NCBI RefSeq assembly: GCF_014493765.1
Contig: NZ_JACTVJ010000018.1
Location: 1-64,000, forward strand
Direction: 5' to 3'
Length of the DNA stretch: 64,000 nucleotides
Source: Streptomyces polyasparticus
Lineage (GTDB): Bacteria > Actinomycetota > Actinomycetes > Streptomycetales > Streptomycetaceae
A program made the translations under genes and the position numbers. The first letter of the stretch is position 1. Each line of letters starts with the position of its first letter. Under the pieces are notes generated by a model. The model ran no database searches. It saw only the letters and a list, made by a program, of their open reading frames with translations, and had not been told where the DNA came from. Below are positions 1-9,481 of the stretch, piece after piece.

Positions 1-87
1 GCGCCCCCCGGGGGGGGGGGGTTTGGGCGGCGCCCCCCGGGGGGGGGGGGTTTGGGCGGCGCCCCCCTGGGGGGGTGGGTATTGGCC
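1..87. repeat. 29-bp tandem repeats with long G-tracts
   Basis: Two near-identical 29-bp units (1-29, 30-58) and a degraded third (59-87) each carry a C6 run followed by about 12 G and then TTTGGGCG. No gene is visible in 1-218. The C6/G12 blocks could fold as hairpins or G-quadruplexes. It lies 3' of the cytidine deaminase gene, and the window edge hides what lies beyond. Homopolymer lengths here are also the kind that sequencing gets wrong. Confidence 0.7.
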
Positions 88-111
88 GCGCCCCCCGGGT
101 GGGTGGGCCGC

Positions 112-179
112 GGGGGCTTCGCCCCCTGCACCCCCTCTGGGGCTTCGCCCCTCGCCCCCACTGGGGGCTGCGCCCCCAG
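112..179. terminator. Cluster of three GC hairpins 3' of cdd
   Basis: Three short perfect inverted repeats follow one another: GGGGGC-TTC-GCCCCC (112-126), GGGGC-TTC-GCCCC (139-151) and CTGGGGGC-TGC-GCCCCCAG (161-179). They lie 40-107 bp beyond the stop of the leftward cytidine deaminase gene, so they probably act as its terminator region. There is no U-tract, which is common in streptomycete terminators. Such GGGGCTTCGCCCC palindromes recur widely in these genomes. Confidence 0.5.
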
Positions 180-218
180 ACCCCGCCTGCTCAAACGCCG
201 CAGGGGCTGAAGTTGGGC

Positions 219-617
219 TCAGCCCTTCAGGTGATCCGGGCCGAACGCCTGCGGCAGCATCGCCGACAAGGGGAGGACGCCCTCGGGGGTCTCCACCAGG
301 AGGTCCGGGCCGCCGAACTCGTAAAGGAGCTGGCGGCAGCGGCCGCACGGGACCAGGACCGCGCCCGTGCCGTCCACGCACGTGAAGTGCGTGAGGCGGC
401 CGCCGCCGCCCGCGACGAGCGAGGAGACGAGGCCGCACTCGGCGCACAGGCCGAGCCCGTACGAGGCGTTCTCGACGTTGCAGCCCGTGACCACCCGGCC
501 GTCGGAGACAAGTGCCGCCGCGCCGACCGGATAGTGCGAGTACGGGGCGTAGGCCCGGGACATCGCGTCCCGGGCCTGCGCTCGCAGGTGCTCCCAGTCG
601 AAGGGAGCCGTCGTCAC
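219..617 (-). CDS. cdd: Cytidine deaminase
   Basis: A 132-residue protein, the usual length of the small homotetrameric cytidine deaminases, which convert cytidine and deoxycytidine to uridine and deoxyuridine in the cytoplasm. The zinc site is readable: Cys58-Ala-Glu60 within NVENASYGLGLCAE (Glu60 the proton shuttle) and Cys91/Cys94 in PCGRC. This is the three-cysteine form found in Gram-positives. The GTG start overlaps the stop of the upstream permease (GTGA), so it is the last gene of the nucleoside-transporter operon. That supports a role in salvaging imported pyrimidine nucleosides. Confidence 0.95.
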   Translation of the reverse strand: MTTAPFDWEHLRAQARDAMSRAYAPYSHYPVGAAALVSDGRVVTGCNVENASYGLGLCAECGLVSSLVAGGGGRLTHFTCVDGTGAVLVPCGRCRQLLYEFGGPDLLVETPEGVLPLSAMLPQAFGPDHLKG

Positions 618-1876
618 TTGCCCTGGCCCTTGTAGTAGGGCAGACCGTCCGCCTTGGGCATCCGCAGGCGCTGGGCCGACAGTGCCAGGACCACCAGCGT
701 CACCACGTACGGCGTGGCCGTCACGAACTGGCTCGGGACCTCGTCCGTCAGGAGGTACCAGACCAGGACGAGGGCCGCGACGGCCGAGGTGATCACTGCC
801 GGGACGTACCGCTTGCGCCAGATCTGCCAGCCGATGGCGATGACCATCAGGAAGAAGAGCAGGAGCAGCAGCGCGTGGACGTTGGTGCCGCCGCCACGCA
901 GGTTGAGGCTGTCGGTGTAGCCGAACAGGCCCGCGCCCATCGCCAGGCCGCCCGGCATCCAGTTGCCGAAGATCATCGAGGCGAGACCGATGTAGCCGCG
1001 GCCGCCCGTCTGGCCCTCGAGGTAGAAGCTGGCCGACACGATCGAGAGGAACGCACCGCCGAGGCCCGCGAAACCGCCCGAGATGATCACGGCGAGGTAC
1101 TTGTACTTGTAGACGTTGACGCCCAGGGACTCGGCCGCGACCGGGTGCTCACCGCAGGAGCGCAGACGCAGACCGAAGGACGTGCGCCACAGCGCCCACC
1201 AGGTGAAGGGCACCAGGGCGATGGCGATCACGGTCAGCGGCGACAGGTTGGTCATCGCGCCACCGAGCAGGCCCGCGATGTCCGAGACCAGGAACCAGCC
1301 CTTCTCGTTGAGCGAGTCCAGCCAGGTGGACAGGCCCGGGATCGAGAAGGTGCCGAGGGTCTCGACCGGCGGGGACTGCTTGGAGGTGCCGCCCTCGACG
1401 TTCTCGAAGGCGAAGGTCGACATGTAGCGAGTGGCACCGATCGCGAGGATGTTGATCGCGACACCGGAAACGATGTGGTTGACCTTGAAGGTGACCGTGG
1501 CGATCGCGTGGATCAGACCGCCGATCGCACCGCCGACCACGCCCATGAGGAGACCGGTCCACGGGCCCCACTGGTAGCCGGCCCAGGCACCGAACCAGGT
1601 GCCGAGGATCATCATGCCTTCGAGGCCGATGTTCACGACGCCCGCGCGCTCGGCCCACAGACCGCCGAGACCGGCGAGGCCGATCGGCACGGCGAGCTTG
1701 AGCGCGGTGGACATCTGGCCGACGGAGGTGATGCCGTCGGCGCCGGTGATCAGGCGCACGATCGAGACGAGGACCAGCAGGCCCGCGACCCCGATCATGA
1801 TCTTCGCAAGCGAGAGCTTGCCGCCCGTGGGGCGCGGCTGCACCTTGGGCTTGTTGACGTCGGTTGCCGTGCTCAT
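614..1876 (-). CDS. ABC transporter permease, nucleoside-type (BmpA-associated)
   Basis: A 420-residue polytopic membrane protein with a short charged N-terminus followed by about ten hydrophobic segments. It resembles the second permease (YufQ/NupQ-like) of BMP-family nucleoside importers; 'GLWAERAGVVNIGLEGMM' near residue 75 is the family signature around the second helix. It overlaps both neighbours by four bases (ATGA upstream, GTGA downstream), so it should be translated together with the first permease and the deaminase. Substrate assignment rests on the family and on the linked cdd gene. Confidence 0.9.
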   Translation of the reverse strand: MSTATDVNKPKVQPRPTGGKLSLAKIMIGVAGLLVLVSIVRLITGADGITSVGQMSTALKLAVPIGLAGLGGLWAERAGVVNIGLEGMMILGTWFGAWAGYQWGPWTGLLMGVVGGAIGGLIHAIATVTFKVNHIVSGVAINILAIGATRYMSTFAFENVEGGTSKQSPPVETLGTFSIPGLSTWLDSLNEKGWFLVSDIAGLLGGAMTNLSPLTVIAIALVPFTWWALWRTSFGLRLRSCGEHPVAAESLGVNVYKYKYLAVIISGGFAGLGGAFLSIVSASFYLEGQTGGRGYIGLASMIFGNWMPGGLAMGAGLFGYTDSLNLRGGGTNVHALLLLLFFLMVIAIGWQIWRKRYVPAVITSAVAALVLVWYLLTDEVPSQFVTATPYVVTLVVLALSAQRLRMPKADGLPYYKGQGK

Positions 1877-2981
1877 CGGGCAGCCACCTCCTCATTGCTC
1901 TTGGTCTTACGGGCGGCCGCGGCGAGCTCTTCGCCGACGCGCTGCTGCTGACGCTTGAGGCCCCACTGGCGCACGGCCTCGTACGAGATGACGACCGCGA
2001 GGACGATCAGGCCCTGCATGATGACCGCGATCTCCTTGTCGTAACCGCGGTAGTCGAGGTCCTGCGAGGCCTTGTCGAGCCAGGCCCACAGAAGCGCGGC
2101 GAACGCGATGCCGACCGGATGGTTGCGGCCGAGGAGTGCGATACCGATGGCGGTGAAGCCGAGGCCCGCCGGGAAGGTCAGGCCGTAGGTGTGGGAGTCG
2201 CCGAGCAGGATGGGCAGGCCCGAGAGGCCGGCCAGACCGCCGGAGATCAGCATGGCCATGAGGACCATGCGCTTGGCGTTCACACCGCTCGCCGCGGCGG
2301 CCGACTCGGAGGCGCCGGTGGCGCGCAGGTCGAAGCCGAAGCGGGTGCGGCCGAGGACCAGCCAGTAGGCGATGCCGACCAGGACCGCGAGCACGATCAG
2401 GCCGTAGATCTCGCCGCCGGCGACCTCGATGCCGGGGATCCAGCCGGATTCCTTCATCTCGCCGGTGGTGGAGTTGTTGCCGACCGCGACACCGAAGTTC
2501 TCGGTGAGGGTCAGCCAGGCGATCAGGCTGGTCGCGATCGCGTTCAGCATGATCGTGGCGACGACCTCGCTGACGCCGCGGGTGGTCTTCAGGACGCCCG
2601 CGATACCGGCCCAGAAGGCGCCGGTGAGCATCGCGACCAGGATCAGCATCGGGACCTGCAGGAAGGACGGCAGCGCGACATGCGCGCCGACCAGTGCGGT
2701 GGTCATCGCGGCGAGGCGGTACTGGCCGTCGACGCCGATGTTGAACAGGTTCATCCGGAAGCCGACCGCGACGGCGACGGCGGCCAGGTAGTACATCGTG
2801 GCCTGGTTGATGATCAGGACCTGGATGTCGGAGAACGTGGCCTGCTCGAACATGATCGTGTACGGCTCGATCGGGCTCTTGCCCGAGACGAGCAGCACGA
2901 CCGAGGTCAGCGCCACGGCCACGACCAGCGCGATGGCCGGTCCGGCGAGTGCGAGCAGCACCCGCTCCTTGTCGAACTTCT

Positions 2982-2985
<4 letters not shown>
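1873..2985 (-). CDS. ABC transporter permease, nucleoside-type (first permease)
   Basis: A 370-residue permease of the same superfamily as its downstream neighbour (YufP/NupP-like). It starts with a cytoplasmic stretch (MKKFDKERVLLA) and has about eight to ten membrane segments; the 'RMNLFNIGVDGQYRLAAM' region corresponds to the conserved segment of the partner permease. The ATG overlaps the stop of the ATPase gene (ATGA). Together with the partner it would form the heterodimeric membrane pore that receives substrate from the BMP lipoproteins encoded upstream. Confidence 0.9.
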
Positions 2986-4625
<1,640 letters not shown>

Positions 4626-4729
4626 GGCGACTCTCCTCAGGGAAGGGGCGTCCTGCGCAACGCCCCTGGTTCAACGACAGTGTTGAAACAGTGAGGGCCG
4701 CGCGTGCAGTGGCCCTCCGGATGGAAGGA

Positions 4730-4823
4730 AACGGGGTACGGGAGATGATGCTCGCCGTACCCCGTTCCCGTCCCGTGTCACGACAGTGAACGTCGTGACC
4801 GTCACGGCGTGAACGCCGTGACC
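4730..4823 (-). terminator. Three consecutive hairpins between BMP lipoprotein and ATPase genes
   Basis: A 12-bp stem (AACGGGGTACGG, 4730-4741, pairing with 4755-4766) is followed by two adjacent near-repeats that each fold on themselves: 4777-4799 (stem GTCACGAC/GTCGTGAC) and 4801-4822 (stem GTCACGGCGT/ACGCCGTGAC). They lie directly 3' of the BMP lipoprotein gene. They would end or attenuate its transcript, allowing more lipoprotein than membrane components, as is usual in importer operons. The two small hairpins differ by compensating base changes. Confidence 0.6.
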
Positions 4824-4832
4824 TTCAGATCA

Positions 4833-5891
4833 TTACGGGGTGGTCTTGACCTTGATGGAGCCGTCCTTGATGCCCTCTTCGGCCTTCTTCACGGCCTCCT
4901 GCACCTCGGTCATCTTCATGAAGTCGGGGTTGGAGTCGGCGAGCGCGACACCACCGGACTTCAGGTCGGCGCGGATCACACCGGTCTCGGGCTTGCCGTC
5001 CTGGACCGACTTGGCCAGGTTGAAGACCGCGTCGGAGACACCCTTGGTGACCGAGGTCAGGATGTAGTCCTTGTACTTGGCAAGGGCCTTCTGGTTGTAC
5101 TGGTCCGAGTCGACGCCGATCGCCCACTTCTTGGCCTCGGCGGCGGCCTCGATGGTGCCCTGACCGGCCAGGCCCGCGGCGTGGTAAACCACGTCGGCGC
5201 CACCGTCGATCATGCCCTTGGCGGCTTCCTTGCCGAGGTCGGGCTTCGAGAAGCCGTCGAAGTTCGGCGGCTGGGTCAGGTACTGCGAGCGGACCTTGAC
5301 CGACGGGTCCGTGTCCTTGACGCCCTGCTCGAAGCCGGCCTGGAACTTCTTGATCAGCGGGGTCTCGACACCGCCGACGAAGCCGACGGTCTTCGACTTG
5401 GTGGTCTTGGCGGCGGCCACACCCGCGAGGTAGGAGCCCTGCTCCTCGGAGAAGACGAGGTCCGCGACGTTCTTCGCCTGGACGGTCTCGTCGTCCACGA
5501 CGCCGAAGGTGGTGTCCGGGAACTTCGCGGCCACCTCCTTGACGGCCGGGGCGTAGGCGAAGCCGATGCCGATGACCGGGTTGTAGCCCTGCTTGGCCAG
5601 CGAGGTGAGGCGCTGGATCTTGTCGGCGTCCGACTCGCCGTCCGAAGGCTCGACGTCCTCGCCGCCGATGTTCAGCTCCTTCATGGCGCGCTCCATGCCC
5701 GCGTAAGCGGCATCGTTGAAGGACTGGTCGCCCTTGCCGCCGATGTCGTACGCGATGGCGACGCCCTTGCCCTTGGAGTCGTCCGAGGACGAGGAGCCGG
5801 AGTCGGTGGACTTACCGCCACAGGCGGTAAGGGAGACAGCGAGTGCGGTGGCAGCAGCGCCTGCAACCGCGAATCGGGACACCCGGTTCAT
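4833..5891 (-). CDS. BMP-family nucleoside-binding lipoprotein (copy 1)
   Basis: A 352-residue secreted lipoprotein. It has an N-terminal basic/hydrophobic signal peptide, a lipobox LTAC (Cys about 24), a Ser/Asp-rich linker and then a periplasmic-binding fold of the Bmp/Med/TmpC family. Recognisable blocks are GVAIAYDIGGKGDQSFNDAA, QGYNPVIGIGFAYA and AGLAGQGTIEAA, with GVDSDQYN. It would capture purine or pyrimidine nucleosides outside the membrane for the ABC importer just downstream. A good GGAGG-type Shine-Dalgarno precedes the ATG. It is closely paralogous to the gene at 6104-7198. Confidence 0.92.
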   Translation of the reverse strand: MNRVSRFAVAGAAATALAVSLTACGGKSTDSGSSSSDDSKGKGVAIAYDIGGKGDQSFNDAAYAGMERAMKELNIGGEDVEPSDGESDADKIQRLTSLAKQGYNPVIGIGFAYAPAVKEVAAKFPDTTFGVVDDETVQAKNVADLVFSEEQGSYLAGVAAAKTTKSKTVGFVGGVETPLIKKFQAGFEQGVKDTDPSVKVRSQYLTQPPNFDGFSKPDLGKEAAKGMIDGGADVVYHAAGLAGQGTIEAAAEAKKWAIGVDSDQYNQKALAKYKDYILTSVTKGVSDAVFNLAKSVQDGKPETGVIRADLKSGGVALADSNPDFMKMTEVQEAVKKAEEGIKDGSIKVKTTP

Positions 5892-5921
5892 GGGGAGGTT
5901 CTCCTTCGTACAGCGCCTACA

Positions 5922-5956
5922 TGACGCATGTTTCGCCGCAGCGTAACGCGCGTAGA
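5922..5956 (-). promoter_or_regulatory. Shared 35-bp element upstream of BMP gene 1
   Basis: This 35-bp block, ending 31 bp before the start codon, matches the block at 7274-7308 at 30 of 35 positions although the flanking DNA does not align. Its conserved core on the plus strand is GTAACGCGCGTAGA, containing the palindrome ACGCGCGT. This is probably a promoter/operator that co-regulates the two BMP lipoproteins. The regulator is not identified. Confidence 0.5.
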
Positions 5957-6042
5957 CAAAAGTTAAAACCGCTTGGGAACACCTGTTATCTGCTTGTGCC
6001 TGGACTCACAGCTTGCGGCTTTTGTCCCATGCGCCAAAGCAA

Positions 6043-6077
6043 TGCGCCGGACCAGCGGAAACAGCCGGTCCGGCGCA
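6043..6077 (-). terminator. Hairpin terminator of BMP gene 2
   Basis: An 11-bp perfect stem TGCGCCGGACC (6043-6053) pairs with GGTCCGGCGCA (6067-6077) around a 13-nt loop, 27 bp beyond the stop of the leftward BMP gene 2. There is no strong U-run. It separates the two BMP genes into distinct transcription units. Confidence 0.65.
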
Positions 6078-6103
6078 GTGAGTAATGCCGAGGTGACGAA
6101 AGG

Positions 6104-7198
6104 TTACGGAGCGGACTTCACCGTGATGGTCCCGTCCTCGATGGCCTTGCGCGCCTTGTCGACGGCCGCGACGAGCTCGGCCATCTCCTTGTACGCGGGG
6201 TTGGAGTCGGCCAGGCCCACTCCGTTGGCCTTGAGGTCGAAACGCTGCTCACCGGTGAGCGGCTTGCCCTCGACCACGGACTTGGTGAGGGCGTAGACCG
6301 CGCCGCCCACGTCCTTGGTCATCGAGGTGAGGATGTAGTCCTTCTGCTTGTCCAGCGCCTTCTGGTTGTACTGGTCGGAGTCGACGCCGATCGCCCACTT
6401 CTTCTCGGCGGCGACGGCCTCGATCGTGCCCTGCCCGGCGAGACCGGCGGCGTGGTAGATCACGTCGGCGCCCGCGTCGAGCTGGCCCTTGCCCGCCTCG
6501 CGGCCGAGGTCCGGCTTGGAGAAGCCGTCGAAGTTCGGCGGCTGGGTCAGGTACTGGGTCTTGACCTTGACCGACTTGTCCGTGTCGGTGACGCCCTGGA
6601 CGAAGCCCGCCTCGAACTTCTTGATCAGCGGGATCTCCACACCGCCGATGAAGCCGACCGTCTTGGTCTTGGTGGCCTTCGCGGCGGCGACGCCGGCGAG
6701 ATACGAGCCCTGCTCCTCGTTGAAGACGAGGGACGCGACGTTGGGCTCCTTGACGGTGGAGTCGTCGATGATCCCGAAGGTGGTCTTCGGGAACTTCTTG
6801 GAGACCTCGCCGACGGCCTTGGCGTAGACGAAGCCGACACCGATCACGGGGTTGTAGCCCTGCTTGGCCAGCGAGGTCAGGCGCTGGATCTTGTCGGCGT
6901 CCGACTCGCCGTCGGAGGGCTCGACGTCGACCCCGCCGATCTTGAACTCCGCCTTGGCCTTCTCGTACCCGGCGAACGCGGCGTCGTTGAAGGACTGGTC
7001 GCCCTGGCCGCCGATGTCGTACGCGAGCCCGATGCCCTTGCCCTTGTACGAGGAGGAGCCCGCCTTGTCGCCGCCCTTGGTCTCCTCGGGCGTGTTGCTC
7101 TCGGTGCTGGTCTTGCCACAAGCGCTCGCCGCGAGGGCCAGGGCGGAGACCGCCACAGCCACTCTGGAGAGCCTCGATATCCGCCGCTTCTGCCGCAT
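6104..7198 (-). CDS. BMP-family nucleoside-binding lipoprotein (copy 2)
   Basis: A second Bmp/Med-family solute-binding lipoprotein, collinear with and strongly similar to copy 1 (GLAYDIGGQGDQSFNDAA, QGYNPVIGVGFVYA, AGLAGQGTIEAV, GVDSDQYN). The start at ATG 7198 is chosen because it gives a clean signal peptide (MRQKRRISRLSRV then a hydrophobic run) with lipobox ASAC, and AAGGGG lies 9 nt upstream. An in-frame TTG at 7240 would add an unlikely 14-residue extension. It has its own terminator and promoter element. The pair may serve one permease with different specificities; that is inference. Confidence 0.9.
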   Translation of the reverse strand: MRQKRRISRLSRVAVAVSALALAASACGKTSTESNTPEETKGGDKAGSSSYKGKGIGLAYDIGGQGDQSFNDAAFAGYEKAKAEFKIGGVDVEPSDGESDADKIQRLTSLAKQGYNPVIGVGFVYAKAVGEVSKKFPKTTFGIIDDSTVKEPNVASLVFNEEQGSYLAGVAAAKATKTKTVGFIGGVEIPLIKKFEAGFVQGVTDTDKSVKVKTQYLTQPPNFDGFSKPDLGREAGKGQLDAGADVIYHAAGLAGQGTIEAVAAEKKWAIGVDSDQYNQKALDKQKDYILTSMTKDVGGAVYALTKSVVEGKPLTGEQRFDLKANGVGLADSNPAYKEMAELVAAVDKARKAIEDGTITVKSAP

Positions 7199-7273
7199 TG
7201 GAAGCATCCCCTTCATCCCAACGACCCCCACGATCCCCAACGCGCCGCTGCGGGCGCTGATTTCAGCGCGCAG

Positions 7274-7308
7274 TGACGCTGGTTTCGGCGCACAGTAACG
7301 CGCGTAGA
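7274..7308 (-). promoter_or_regulatory. Shared 35-bp element upstream of BMP gene 2
   Basis: Counterpart of the block at 5922-5956 (30/35 identical, core GTAACGCGCGTAGA on the plus strand), here 76 bp before the chosen ATG. Conservation limited to this block suggests a common operator or promoter for the two nucleoside-binding lipoproteins. The rest of the 7199-7430 gap shows no gene. Confidence 0.5.
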
Positions 7309-7430
7309 AAAGCAGGGGAACGGGGTTTCGCCGGGACGTTACCGAAACGTGGTGAGGGCGTACGACGGCGAGTCGGCGGTGTGCCGGGGGCGTTACGCGC
7401 AGGTGACGCGGGGAACGGAACGGGTGGCGC

Positions 7431-8309
7431 TCATTCCGTTTCGATCCGGCGCACTCGCTCCGCGTCGCAGACGCGCGGGCACGTGGCGCAGGCCCGGGCC
7501 GGTTCCGCGGTCGAGTCCGGTGCGCTACGGATGGCGTAGTAGAGACAGCATCCGGCCCGGGTGCGGGTCAGGTGGGTGCGGCCCGAACTGCCTTGCAGAC
7601 GGCGGAAGTCGGCGCCGGAGGGGAAGGGCGCGATACCGGTGGGCAGGAGCGTGGTCGCGGACCGCACGGACTGCTCCTCCTGGCCGAGCATCCGGCCCAG
7701 GTACCAGACGCCGGAGACCAGGTCGTCGCCCGCCATGCCCCACAGGGCGCGCGGGCCGCGGCGGATCGCGGGGCCGATGGCGGTGAGCAGCGGGCGCATA
7801 TGGTCGGCGTAGGCGGCGCGCAGTTCGGCCCGCAGAGCCTCCTCGTGCGCGACGACGCGTACGCCGGGAAGGCCGGCCGCCGGATCCCCGGGCAGGCAGG
7901 TGAACCCGCCGGGCGTGAGCGCGAGTTCGGCGGTCGCCAGGTCGATACGGATGTCGCGCGGGCGGATCCGCGGCACCCGGCGGGTCAGGTACCAGGGGCC
8001 GCTCAGGAGCAGTCCGACGCTCCACAGGTAGTGGTGGAGCAGCCGGGAGGCGGCGACCTCGCGGCGCGGAGCGGGCCCGAACTTCGCCTGGATACGGGCC
8101 ACTTCACCGTCGATGGCGGCGTCGAGGAGCTCCGGGCGTGCGGCCAGGGCGGACCCGTCGGCCGACTGCTCCCCGTACGGCATCGGCGGTCGGCCGATCT
8201 CGACCTGCAGCGACTCGCAGGTCTCCAGGAGGAGTCGGTACGTGCCGGACAGCGACGAGGCGTCGTTTTCAGCCGAAATCGCCGGCAGAGTGGCCGGTCC
8301 TGTGCTCAA
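7431..8309 (-). CDS. FhuF-family [2Fe-2S] ferric-siderophore reductase
   Basis: A 292-residue cytoplasmic protein with the FhuF-type C-terminal cysteine arrangement: Cys254-Cys255, then Cys274-x2-Cys277 (ACATCPRVC, with a further Cys281), preceded by the R-x-G-C-C-L-Y-Y block. FhuF-family proteins carry a [2Fe-2S] cluster and reduce ferric siderophores after import, releasing Fe2+. It is transcribed away from the siderophore importer across a region with two iron boxes. That fits a reductase for the same siderophore, repressed when iron is plentiful. The spacing between the CC and CxxC pairs (18 residues) is longer than in E. coli FhuF. Confidence 0.85.
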   Translation of the reverse strand: MSTGPATLPAISAENDASSLSGTYRLLLETCESLQVEIGRPPMPYGEQSADGSALAARPELLDAAIDGEVARIQAKFGPAPRREVAASRLLHHYLWSVGLLLSGPWYLTRRVPRIRPRDIRIDLATAELALTPGGFTCLPGDPAAGLPGVRVVAHEEALRAELRAAYADHMRPLLTAIGPAIRRGPRALWGMAGDDLVSGVWYLGRMLGQEEQSVRSATTLLPTGIAPFPSGADFRRLQGSSGRTHLTRTRAGCCLYYAIRSAPDSTAEPARACATCPRVCDAERVRRIETE

Positions 8310-8334
8310 CTGCGCCCCCTCGTCGACAACGCCA

Positions 8335-8353
8335 TAAGGCGAGGCTTACCTTA
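8335..8353 (-). promoter_or_regulatory. Iron box (IdeR/DmdR1-type operator), reductase side
   Basis: TAAGGCGAGGCTTACCTTA matches the 19-bp actinobacterial iron-box consensus (TTAGGTTAGGCTAACCTAA) at 14 positions. It lies 26 bp upstream of the reductase start. DtxR-family repressors (DmdR1 in Streptomyces) bind such sites with Fe2+. Confidence 0.7.
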
Positions 8354-8426
8354 GCCATAGCCCGAAGATCTTGACCGCAAGGGCGTGGCCGCGCGTCGAC
8401 GACCGTCTCACAGCAAGTTGACAGAC

Positions 8427-8445
8427 TTAGGTATGCCTAACCTAA
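8427..8445 (+). promoter_or_regulatory. Iron box (IdeR/DmdR1-type operator), importer side
   Basis: TTAGGTATGCCTAACCTAA closely matches the iron-box consensus. A TTGACA hexamer at 8418-8423 could be the -35 element, with the box covering the -10 region. The GTG start at 8456 is only 10 bp beyond the box and has no obvious Shine-Dalgarno, so the importer mRNA may be leaderless. Confidence 0.85.
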
Positions 8446-8455
8446 AGTCCACGTC

Positions 8456-9481
8456 GTGTCCAAATCCGCAACGGGTGTCGCCGCCGGCGCTCCCCCCACC
8501 TCCGCCCGGCGGATACCTCTCCTCCTGGCCGGGGTGGCCTTGTTGGCGCTGTGCGCCGCGCTGAGCCTCGCCCTCGGAGCGCGGCCGGTGCCGCTGTCCA
8601 CCGTGGCGGACGCCCTGTTCGGGGGCGCGCAGGGGAAGGAAGCCCTGGTCGTGACCGGTCTGCGGCTGCCCCGTACGGTCGTCGGTCTCGCCGTCGGCGC
8701 GGCGCTCGGGGTGGCGGGGGCCGTGGCCCAGGGCATCACCCGCAATCCGCTCGCCGCGCCCACCACGCTCGGCATCAACGCGGGTGCCGGGTTCGCCGTG
8801 GTGGTCGCCATCTATGCGCTCGGACTCAACCAGCCTGTCCAATATGTGTGGTTCGCGTTCGCGGGAGCGGCGGGCGCGATGTTCTTCGCGCTGCTGCTCG
8901 CCCGACGCTCCGGTGACATCGAGCCGGTGCGGCTCGCCCTCGGCGGTACGGTCCTGCAGCTCGTGCTGCTCTCCTGGACCTCCGCCGTGATGCTGGCCAG
9001 CGAACGCACCCTGGACGAGGCCCGCTTCTGGCTGGCCGGCTCCATCTCGGAGCGGCCCCTCGACGTGCTCTATCCGGTCCTTCCGACGCTGGTGCTCGGC
9101 CTGCTCGTCGCGCTCGCCGTCACCCCGGCACTCAACGCCCTTGCCCTCGGAGACGACTCGGCCCAGGCGCTCGGCGTCCCGGTGGCCCGTATCCGGCTCG
9201 CGGGCGCGGTGGCGGTGGTGCTGCTCGCCGGTTCCGCGGTCGCCGTCGCCGGGCCCATCGGCTTCATCGGACTCGCCGCGCCCCATCTCGTACGGCCGCT
9301 CCTCGGCGGCGACCACCGGCTGCTCGTGCCCGGGTGCCTGATCGCCGGGCCGCTGCTGCTGCTCGCCGCCGATGTGCTCGGGCGCGTGGTCATCCGGCCG
9401 TCCGAGCTCGAAGTGGGCATCGTCAGCGCCTTCCTGGGGGCGCCGCTGCTCGCCCTGCTCGCGCGGAGGGTGGCCCGATGA
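8456..9481 (+). CDS. Iron-siderophore ABC transporter permease (FecCD family, 1)
   Basis: A 341-residue BtuC/FecCD-type permease with about nine or ten membrane helices. It shows the family landmarks VTGLRLPRTVVGLAVGAALG (near 60-80), GITRNPLAAPTTLGINAG and GPIGFIGLAAPHLVR (the ATPase coupling helix region). The GTG start follows an iron box immediately. Its stop overlaps the next permease start (ATGA). With that permease it would form the membrane channel that imports the ferric siderophore. Confidence 0.93.
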   Translation: MSKSATGVAAGAPPTSARRIPLLLAGVALLALCAALSLALGARPVPLSTVADALFGGAQGKEALVVTGLRLPRTVVGLAVGAALGVAGAVAQGITRNPLAAPTTLGINAGAGFAVVVAIYALGLNQPVQYVWFAFAGAAGAMFFALLLARRSGDIEPVRLALGGTVLQLVLLSWTSAVMLASERTLDEARFWLAGSISERPLDVLYPVLPTLVLGLLVALAVTPALNALALGDDSAQALGVPVARIRLAGAVAVVLLAGSAVAVAGPIGFIGLAAPHLVRPLLGGDHRLLVPGCLIAGPLLLLAADVLGRVVIRPSELEVGIVSAFLGAPLLALLARRVAR

